A DNA stretch of 64,000 bases from Fusobacterium sp. FSA-380-WT-3A (GTDB lineage: Bacteria > Fusobacteriota > Fusobacteriia > Fusobacteriales > Fusobacteriaceae), in contig NZ_JABAFQ010000001.1 of NCBI RefSeq assembly GCF_012843705.1, forward strand, positions 186,001 to 250,000. The letters are read 5' to 3'. Made by a program: the position numbers and the translations under genes. Positions 33,173 through 39,997 of the stretch are shown here, piece after piece. The notes under the pieces are model-generated. The model worked only from the letters and a program-made list of their open reading frames with translations. It had not been told where the DNA came from and made no database searches. Position 1 is the stretch's first letter. Each line of letters starts with the position of its first letter.

Positions 33173-33670
33173 ATGAAAAAATTATATATAATTAAAGGAA
33201 CAATGGGAATTGGAAAAACAACTGTATCAAAGTTATTAAAAAATTCTTTAGATAGAAGTGTTTTTTTAGATGGAGATTGGTGTTGGGATATGTCTCCTTT
33301 TATAGTAAATGAAGAAACTAAAAAAATGGTTATTGATAATATAATTTATCTTTTAAATAATTTTTTAAAATGTAGTGAATACAAGAATATAATTTTTTGT
33401 TGGGTATTAAATTTAAAAGAAGTAGAGAAAGAAATATTAAGTAGGTTAAATTTAGAAAAAGTAGAAGTATTTTCTATCTCTTTAGTATGCAATGAGCTAG
33501 AATTAGAGAAAAGATTAAAAAAAGATATAGAACTAGGATTACGAAAAGAAGAAATTATATTGAAAAGTAAGGAGAGATTAAAAGATTATAAAAATCATGA
33601 GGGAATAAAAATAGAAGTTTCTAATTTAACTCCTATTGAAATAGTAAATATAATAAAAAATATAAAGTAA
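33173..33670 (+). CDS. P-loop kinase/ATPase, 165 aa
   Basis: A Walker A motif GTMGIGKTT (residues 9-17) after a LYIIK strand, a VFLDGDWCW strand-turn (acidic catalytic region), and a late LEKRLKKDIELGLRKEE lid-like helix identify a small nucleotide or polynucleotide kinase-like protein. The substrate is unknown. Being next to rtcB, an RNA-end role is possible but it may just as well be a nucleoside kinase or gluconate-type kinase. It lies between the rtcB end and a 25-bp copy of that end (24 of 25 identical), so it may be an inserted gene. Confidence 0.8.
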   Translation: MKKLYIIKGTMGIGKTTVSKLLKNSLDRSVFLDGDWCWDMSPFIVNEETKKMVIDNIIYLLNNFLKCSEYKNIIFCWVLNLKEVEKEILSRLNLEKVEVFSISLVCNELELEKRLKKDIELGLRKEEIILKSKERLKDYKNHEGIKIEVSNLTPIEIVNIIKNIK

Positions 33671-33747
33671 AATTAAAAAAATTATAAATAAAAATAGAAA
33701 AATTATTTAAAAATGAGAAAATTTTATTTTCTATTAAACTAAAAAAT

Positions 33748-33772
33748 AATTTATAATTTTAAAGATAATTAA
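33748..33772 (+). repeat. 25-bp duplicate of the rtcB 3' end
   Basis: Matches 33118-33142, the last codons and stop of rtcB, at 24 of 25 positions. It lies 78 bp after the kinase gene and 10 bp before the TPR gene, where it forms part of the leader with AAGGAGA. Confidence 0.65.
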
Positions 33773-33782
33773 GGAGAACTCT

Positions 33783-36461
33783 ATGGGAATTTTAACTAAG
33801 AAAATAATTAAAGAATTAGAAAATCAAGAGTATGCAGTTGATGTCCTACCAATACTAGATAAATTTCAAGTTAAAAATAACTATTCTGATGAAGAGATGG
33901 ATAATGACTTAGAAGTTGCTCTTTGGAGAGCTTATGCTTATAATAATGTTAATAAATATGAGTTTTTTGAATTGACAGAAAAAACTCTTTCTAAAGTTAA
34001 AGAAAAAGGAATAAATAATAGTGAGTGGTGTTGTACCTATGCTTGTGCAATAGTTTATTTAAGAAGATTTGAAGAAGCTTTAGAATATTGTAAAAGAGCA
34101 GTAGAATTAGACCCTAAATATCCATGGGCTTGGTTAGAACTAGCAAAACTTTATTATAAGTTTAATTTATTAGATGAAGCTTATAAAGCGATAGAAACTG
34201 GACTTCAATTAAGACCTAATGCTTATACTTTTTTAACTTTAAAAGATGATATAGATAATGATAGAGGATTTGCTTTTTGTCTTACTCATTATGTTGATGA
34301 AGAAGTAGATAATGATGAATCTGAAGATGACCTTCTTAATATTGATGATGAGAAGCTATATAATGAATTTCTAAGTAGAAGTGATATAGAAAAAGAGATT
34401 ATAATTTTAGATGAATTAGAAAAATTCCAAGAGATAATAGATTTGATTAATTCTCTTCCTAATGAGAAATTAACAGTTGGAATCTTATATTCTCTTTCTA
34501 AAGCATACAATAATAATTCTGAACCAGAAGAAGCTATAAAAGTTTTACTTAGACTGAAAGATAATGAAGAGAATACAGCTCTTTGGAATCATAGAATGGC
34601 TTATTCATATTTATGTTCAAATAATTTAGAGGAAGCTGAAAAATATATTGTAAAAGCCTTAGAAATAGAGCCTGAAAGAAAAAATTCAATAATGTTGTAT
34701 AGATTAATATGCTCAAAGATAGGAAATGGTAAAGTTGAATCTGGAGAATCTGAAGTTGGATTAAAATACCTTTTAAAAGCTAGAGATTTAGCAACTGATG
34801 AAGAAACTATTATTTTAACTGAAAGAGATTTAGGCTGGGCATACGACCATATAAAAGAATATGAAAAGGCATATAAATATTTACAAAATGTTGTTACTTT
34901 AGGAAGAGATGATATTTGGGTACATTCAGAGTTAGGATTCTGTTTAGGTGGATTAGAAAAATATCAAGAAGCTATAAAACATTTTGAAAAAGCTATTGAA
35001 ATGGGTAGAAATGATGATTGGATATATGCTAGACTTGGCACTATGTATGAAGAGGTAGAAAATTATGAGAAAGCTTTGGAGATTTTCTTAAGAGGACTTG
35101 AAGCAGAAGAAAAAAAATCAGAAATTTGGTTACTTTCAGAAATTGCTTGGATTTATAATAATAAAAAATCAGACTTTTCTAAGGGATTAGAGTATTTGAA
35201 TAAAGCTAAAAAATTAGGAAGAGATGATATTTGGATAAATTCAGAATTTGGTTGGTTATATAATCATTTAAAAGACTATCCAAAGGGATTAAAACATATA
35301 TTGAGAGCTAAAGAGTTAGGAAGAGATGATGAAGGGATTAATTATGAAGTTGGATTTTCTCTTAATAGAATGAATAGAGAGGAAGAAGCTTTAGAATATT
35401 TATTAAAATCTGAAAAATTAGGTAAAAATGATGAATGGCTTTACTCTGAAATTGGATATTGTTTTGATTGTTTAAATAGATATGAGGAAGCTTTTCCTTA
35501 TTTAATAAAAGCTAGAGATAAAAGAGATGATGAGTGGATTAATTCTGAAATAGGTTATTGTTTAAATAGATTAGATAGATACGAAGAAGCTATTTTATAT
35601 TTACAAAAAGCTAAGACTTTAGGAAGAAAAGATGATTGGCTATTTACTGAAATAGGATTTTGCTTAAAAAATTTAGAAAGATATGAAGAAGCTTTAAAAT
35701 ATCTATATAAAGCTGAAGAATTAGGAAAAGATAATGATTGGATTAATGTTGAAATAGCTGAATGTTTAACAGAAATGGATAAGTTAGAAGAAGGAATTAT
35801 AAGACTTAAAAAAGCTCTTACTTATGAAGAGTGTGATAAACTTTATATAAACTCTGAAATAGGAAGAATATTAGGGAAAGAGGAAAATTATGAAGAAGCT
35901 TTAAAATATTTATATGAAGCTGAAAAATTAAAAAGTGATGATACCTGGGTTCTTTCAGAAATAGCTTGGAACATATTAAATATAGCTGATGAAATGGAAA
36001 GTAGTAAAGATAAGTTAAAGAATTATAAAAAAGGATTGGAATATTTAATTAAAGCTCAAGACTTAGGAAGAGATGACAAGTGGCTTAATGGACAAATTGG
36101 GTTTGCTTATATGAAACTTGAAAAATTTAAAGAAGCCATAAAATATTTTGAAAAAGCTAGATTTATAGAGCCTGATGATGAGTGGATATTATATAATTTA
36201 GGGGCAACTTATAGAAAGTATGGAGAAATATCAAAAGCAATAGAGTTGTTAAATATAGTTTTAGAGATGGGAGAATTTAAAGGTTGGACAGAATTAGAAC
36301 TTGCTTGGTGTTACGCTCTAATTGATGAAAAAGAAAAAGCACAAAAATATTTAGAGGAAGTAGACTCATATATTGGAGGAGAAATTGCAAAATCTTTAGA
36401 AATTAAAAAAGAATACGATACAGTTAAACAATTAATTTCCAATAATATTTATTTATCATAA
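33783..36461 (+). CDS. Large TPR-repeat protein, 892 aa
   Basis: About twenty tetratricopeptide-type repeats of 34-36 residues fill the protein. The repeats carry a recurring LGRDDIW/WINSE-x-G phrase and EEALEYL-x-KA helices; the N-terminal 60 residues (DEEMDNDLEVALWRAYAYNN) are a distinct cap. No signal peptide is present. TPR solenoids bind proteins. It is a close paralogue of the 881-residue protein at 37.1 kb, alike along the full length. It follows the immunity array but I cannot place it in that function. AAGGAGA precedes the ATG. Confidence 0.88.
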   Translation: MGILTKKIIKELENQEYAVDVLPILDKFQVKNNYSDEEMDNDLEVALWRAYAYNNVNKYEFFELTEKTLSKVKEKGINNSEWCCTYACAIVYLRRFEEALEYCKRAVELDPKYPWAWLELAKLYYKFNLLDEAYKAIETGLQLRPNAYTFLTLKDDIDNDRGFAFCLTHYVDEEVDNDESEDDLLNIDDEKLYNEFLSRSDIEKEIIILDELEKFQEIIDLINSLPNEKLTVGILYSLSKAYNNNSEPEEAIKVLLRLKDNEENTALWNHRMAYSYLCSNNLEEAEKYIVKALEIEPERKNSIMLYRLICSKIGNGKVESGESEVGLKYLLKARDLATDEETIILTERDLGWAYDHIKEYEKAYKYLQNVVTLGRDDIWVHSELGFCLGGLEKYQEAIKHFEKAIEMGRNDDWIYARLGTMYEEVENYEKALEIFLRGLEAEEKKSEIWLLSEIAWIYNNKKSDFSKGLEYLNKAKKLGRDDIWINSEFGWLYNHLKDYPKGLKHILRAKELGRDDEGINYEVGFSLNRMNREEEALEYLLKSEKLGKNDEWLYSEIGYCFDCLNRYEEAFPYLIKARDKRDDEWINSEIGYCLNRLDRYEEAILYLQKAKTLGRKDDWLFTEIGFCLKNLERYEEALKYLYKAEELGKDNDWINVEIAECLTEMDKLEEGIIRLKKALTYEECDKLYINSEIGRILGKEENYEEALKYLYEAEKLKSDDTWVLSEIAWNILNIADEMESSKDKLKNYKKGLEYLIKAQDLGRDDKWLNGQIGFAYMKLEKFKEAIKYFEKARFIEPDDEWILYNLGATYRKYGEISKAIELLNIVLEMGEFKGWTELELAWCYALIDEKEKAQKYLEEVDSYIGGEIAKSLEIKKEYDTVKQLISNNIYLS

Positions 36462-36578
36462 GATTAATATCAATACTATAAGAGATTAAGAGCAAAAAAT
36501 TTTTTATAGTTATATTATTAATAATTAAAAATAAATCTTATTAAATAGAATTTATATAAAGAGAGAAATAAAATAAAA

Positions 36579-36605
36579 AAGCTCCTAAAAATAGGAGCTT
36601 TTTTT
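36579..36605 (+). terminator. Rho-independent terminator after the first TPR gene
   Basis: Stem AAGCTCCT (36579-36586) with AGGAGCTT (36593-36600), followed by seven T; the A-run before the stem makes it usable on both strands, and it would also stop transcription of the minus-strand VbhA-like gene. Confidence 0.85.
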
Positions 36606-36711
36606 ATATCTTCTTTTTGAGCATTTCTTTTGATTATCTTGTTCGCTACTCTACGAACATATCTTCTCTTTAAGTATTTTTTTTGATTACCCTATTCGCT
36701 ACTTTACGAAT
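36606..36711. repeat. Two tandem copies of a 53-bp repeat with a hairpin
   Basis: Copies 36606-36658 and 36659-36711 are the same length and align without gaps. Each ends in a 6-bp hairpin with an 8-nt loop: TGTTCG/CGAACA in copy 1 and TATTCG/CGAATA in copy 2. The one difference in the stem is compensated on the other arm. A partial third start (AAATCTTCCT) follows. The strand of function, if any, is unknown; it may be an extragenic repeat family of this genome. Confidence 0.75.
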
Positions 36712-36743
36712 AAATCTTCCTAAATAAAAATTTTATAGTACTA

Positions 36744-36932
36744 TTATTTTTTATTTTTTATAATTTCTATTGCTTCTTCAACAGTTATTTTTTCTTCTGC
36801 AACATCTGAAAGAAAGGCTAACTCTTCTTTTGTATATACAAATCCAGCTAACTCATTACTATGAATAGCATAACTCATAGCTTCTATATTTTTTTCAATT
36901 CTTTTAGCTTTTTCAATTTCTTTTTTAGTCAT
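36744..36932 (-). CDS. VbhA-like antitoxin, 62 aa, without its toxin
   Basis: The protein has the antitoxin_VbhA layout: a basic helix, MSYAIHSNELAGFVYTKEEL and AFLSDVAEEKITVEEAIEII, where S-x-x-LAGF and the ITVEEAI helix are typical. VbhA proteins block Fic-domain AMP-transferases (VbhT) through an inhibitory helix with S/T-x3-E/N-G; here the related SNELAG is present. No Fic gene lies beside it, so it is an orphan. AAGGGAT lies before its ATG on the minus strand. It is the only minus-strand gene in the first 55 kb. Confidence 0.7.
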   Translation of the reverse strand: MTKKEIEKAKRIEKNIEAMSYAIHSNELAGFVYTKEELAFLSDVAEEKITVEEAIEIIKNKK

Positions 36933-37069
36933 TTTTTATCCCTTTAACATAATAATATTTTTATGTGAAATATCTATATTATAAGTATAATATAAAATTT
37001 TTATTTTTTCAAGTTCTAATTATCATTAAATATCAATGGTTTTTTATTAAAAAATTTTATTATAAATAA

Positions 37070-37098
37070 TTGACTTTATAAAAAAAGTGAACTATACT
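37070..37098 (+). promoter_or_regulatory. Sigma-70-type promoter of the second TPR gene
   Basis: TTGACT at 37070-37075 and TATACT at 37093-37098 are 17 bp apart, the ideal spacing. The expected start of transcription is near 37105, which leaves a leader of about 40 bp with AAGGAGG before the ATG. Confidence 0.75.
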
Positions 37099-37143
37099 TT
37101 AATATAACAAAAATACATTGAAACTAGTTAAGGAGGTATACTT

Positions 37144-39789
37144 ATGTCACTGGTAACTAAAGAATGGGCTAAAGAATTTGAAGAAGCAGAATATCTTGAT
37201 GAAGTAATAAAAGGATTAGAAGCATTACAAAAGGAAAATAACTATACAGATGAAGAGATGGATAATGATTTAGATGTCGCTCTTTGGAGAGCCTATGTTT
37301 ATAACAATATGGATATGTATGAATATTATGAACTATCAGAAAAAACTCTTGCTAAAGTAAAAGAAGAAGGAGTGAAAAGTGGAGTTTGGTGTTATAGATA
37401 TTCTTGTGCATTAGTTTACCTTAGAAGATTTGATGAAGCTTTAGAATATAGTAGAATGGGAACTGAGATAGAACCTAATTATCCTTGGGGTTGGTTACAA
37501 CTTGGAAGACTATGCTATAAATTCAATCTTTTAGATGAAGCTTTTAGAGCTATAGATAAAGGATTGGAGCTTGTACCAAATGATTATGAATTTTTAACAT
37601 TAAAAGATGATATAGAAAATGATAGAGGATATGCTTATGCAAACTCTCACTATATAAATGAAGAAGCAGATAAAAATTTAGAAGAAAGATTAATAAATAT
37701 TGATGATGAAGAGTTATATAATCAATTTTTAAATAAAAGTGATTTAGAGAAAAAGTTAGATATGTTACATAAGGATAATCAACATAAAGAAATTATCAAT
37801 ATAATTACCTCTCTTCCAAAAGAACAATTAACTTACGATATTCTTGGAAAACTTGCAAGAGCATACAATAATAATGATGAATATGAAAAAGGAATGGAAG
37901 TTTTACTTTCACTAAAAGATGAGGGAGAAAATACATCTCTTTGGAATTTCCGTATAGGATATTCTTGTTATTATTCTGGAAAACTTGAAGAAGCTCAAAA
38001 ATATTTTGAAAGATGTTTAGAGTTAAATCCTAATGAGCCAGATGGAGATACTCTTTTAAGATATACTTATTCTGATTTAGGAAATAAAAAAATAGAAGAG
38101 GGAAAAGATGAAGAAGCTATAGAGTATTTTAAAAAAATATTATCTATTGCAAAAGATGATGAGGGAATTATCTATGGAGAATCTGAATTAGCTTGGGCAT
38201 ATGACCATATGAGAGAATATGAAAAAGCTTATGAACATTTACAAAAAGTAGTGGAGTTAGGAAGAGATGATATTTGGTTACACTCTGAATTAGGATATTG
38301 CCTATCAGGATTAAATAGATTTGAAGAAGCTGTTGGAGAGTATAAAAAAGCTATAGAACTAGGAAGAGAAGACAGTTGGATATATGGTAGACTAGGATTA
38401 GCTTATAGAGAATTAGAAAAATATGATGAAGCTATGGAAAGTTATCAAAAAGGATTGGAAGTAGATTCAGAAGATGCTTATATTATTTCTGAAATAGCTT
38501 GGATATATGATAATATAAAAAATGATATTGAAAAAGGTTTAGAATATCTTAATAAAGCTAAAGAACTAGGAAGAGATGATATCTGGATAAATTCTGAATT
38601 TGGTTGGGTATATAATCATATTAGAGAAAATGAAAAAGCTTTATCATATATAGAAAAAGCTATGGAATTAGGAAGAAATGATGAATGGATTTATTTTGAA
38701 AAAGGTTATGCTCTTGCTAGAATAAATAAAATAGAGGAAGGAATAGAATGCTATAAAAAAGCTAAAGAATTAGGAAAAAATGATGTAGGAGTCAATGCTG
38801 AAATTGGATATTGGCTAAATGCTTTAGGAAAAAATCAAGAAGCTCTTGAGTATTTAGAAATGGCCAAAGAATTATTAGGAAAAGATGATTCTTGGATAGA
38901 TTCAGAAATAGGCTTTTCTTTAAATAGATTAGATAGATATGAAGAAGCTGTTTTATATTTACAAAAAGCTAAATCTTTAGGAAGAGAAGATGATTGGATA
39001 TTTACTGAAATAGGTTTCTCTTTAAAGAAATTAAAAAAATATAAAGAAGCTTTAGAAAATTATTTAAAAGTAGAGGAACTAGGAAGAAATGATGACTGGA
39101 TAAATATTGAGATAGCTGAATGTCTTGGAGAGTTAGGAAATATAGAAGAAGCGATTATAAGATTACAAAAAGTACTTACATTTGAAAATTGTGATAAAAT
39201 ATTGGTAAATTCTCAAATAGGATATTTATATGGAAAACTAAATAAATCTAAAGAAGCTTTAAAATATCTGTTTGAAGCTGAAAAACTTGGAAGAAAAGAT
39301 ATTTGGTTATATTCAGAAATAGGTTGGAATTTATCAGATGATTCTACAAAATATAATGAAGCTTTTGAGTATCTTAATAAGGCAATAGAATTAGGAAGAG
39401 ATGATAACTGGATTTTTGGACAATTAGGATTTGTTTCATCCAAACTTAACAAGAAAAAAGAAGCACAAAAATATTTTGAAAAAGCTTTATTTATAAATCC
39501 AGATGATACTTGGGTTGCATATCATTTAGGTATGGTTTATAGAAAAGGTGGAGAAGTTCAAAAAGCTATAGAAGTTTTAGAAAATAGTTTAGAAAATACA
39601 TTATTTAGAGGTTGGGTAGAATTAGAGCTTGCTATTTGCTATGCTTTAATAGAAGATAGAGAAAAAGCTCAAAAATATTTAGAGATTGCTGAATCATTTA
39701 TAGGAGGAGAAAAAGAAAATTCTTCTGATGTAAAAAAAGATTTTGATATGGTAAAACAATTATTACAACCATTAAATTTATTATCATAA
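37144..39789 (+). CDS. Large TPR-repeat protein, 881 aa (paralogue)
   Basis: It shares the N-terminal cap (DEEMDNDLDVALWRAY) and the full series of TPR-type repeats with the 33.8-kb gene, including long identical stretches such as LGRDDIWINSEFGW. About twenty repeats, no signal peptide, no membrane span. In contrast to the first copy it has its own strong promoter (37070-37098) and a clear terminator, so it is a single-gene transcript. The duplication may provide two specificities; the partner is unknown. Confidence 0.88.
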   Translation: MSLVTKEWAKEFEEAEYLDEVIKGLEALQKENNYTDEEMDNDLDVALWRAYVYNNMDMYEYYELSEKTLAKVKEEGVKSGVWCYRYSCALVYLRRFDEALEYSRMGTEIEPNYPWGWLQLGRLCYKFNLLDEAFRAIDKGLELVPNDYEFLTLKDDIENDRGYAYANSHYINEEADKNLEERLINIDDEELYNQFLNKSDLEKKLDMLHKDNQHKEIINIITSLPKEQLTYDILGKLARAYNNNDEYEKGMEVLLSLKDEGENTSLWNFRIGYSCYYSGKLEEAQKYFERCLELNPNEPDGDTLLRYTYSDLGNKKIEEGKDEEAIEYFKKILSIAKDDEGIIYGESELAWAYDHMREYEKAYEHLQKVVELGRDDIWLHSELGYCLSGLNRFEEAVGEYKKAIELGREDSWIYGRLGLAYRELEKYDEAMESYQKGLEVDSEDAYIISEIAWIYDNIKNDIEKGLEYLNKAKELGRDDIWINSEFGWVYNHIRENEKALSYIEKAMELGRNDEWIYFEKGYALARINKIEEGIECYKKAKELGKNDVGVNAEIGYWLNALGKNQEALEYLEMAKELLGKDDSWIDSEIGFSLNRLDRYEEAVLYLQKAKSLGREDDWIFTEIGFSLKKLKKYKEALENYLKVEELGRNDDWINIEIAECLGELGNIEEAIIRLQKVLTFENCDKILVNSQIGYLYGKLNKSKEALKYLFEAEKLGRKDIWLYSEIGWNLSDDSTKYNEAFEYLNKAIELGRDDNWIFGQLGFVSSKLNKKKEAQKYFEKALFINPDDTWVAYHLGMVYRKGGEVQKAIEVLENSLENTLFRGWVELELAICYALIEDREKAQKYLEIAESFIGGEKENSSDVKKDFDMVKQLLQPLNLLS

Positions 39790-39800
39790 TTTAATATGAA

Positions 39801-39840
39801 AAGAGTTGATATAAAATAGAACTTATCAACTCTTTTTTAT
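39801..39840 (+). terminator. Rho-independent terminator after the second TPR gene
   Basis: A 10-bp stem pairs AAGAGTTGAT (39801-39810) with ATCAACTCTT (39825-39834), followed by TTTT. Confidence 0.88.
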
Positions 39841-39862
39841 ATAAAAATAACTTATTTTCGTC

Positions 39863-39891
39863 TTTTAATTATAATAAAAATATGATATAAT
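39863..39891 (+). promoter_or_regulatory. Extended -10 promoter of the MORN gene cluster
   Basis: TATAAT at 39886-39891 is preceded by TG one base away (TGATATAAT), a consensus extended -10. TTTTAA at 39863-39868 is a weak -35 at 17 bp. The start would be near 39898, so the hairpin at 39933 lies in the transcript leader. Confidence 0.65.
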
Positions 39892-39932
39892 ACTCAACAG
39901 AAAAACATATTTTTGTAATGCTAAGAGAGGTG

Positions 39933-39986
39933 ATGCCCAAAGTAAAATTATTTTAAAAAGAATAATTTTATTATGGGCATTTTTTT
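39933..39986 (+). promoter_or_regulatory. Leader hairpin with terminator-like T-run before the MORN cluster
   Basis: ATGCCCA (39933-39939) pairs with TGGGCAT (39974-39980). The stem continues through TAAAATTATT (39943-39952) pairing with AATAATTTTA (39961-39970), and is followed by TTTTTT. The flanks AGAGGTGATGC upstream and GGGGGATTATG downstream match those at 11.48 kb, though the upper stem sequence is different. It lies between the promoter and the start codon, so it could attenuate the downstream genes. Confidence 0.7.
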
Positions 39987-39997
39987 ATGGGGGGATT

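Noticed and set aside
33693-33735. AT-only inverted repeat (AATAGAAAA / TTTTCTATT) after the kinase gene
   Set aside because: Weak A-T stem without a proper T-run; not convincing as a terminator.
36606-36711. CRISPR-like tandem repeat
   Set aside because: Two adjacent copies with no spacer between them and no cas genes; a simple tandem repeat explains it.
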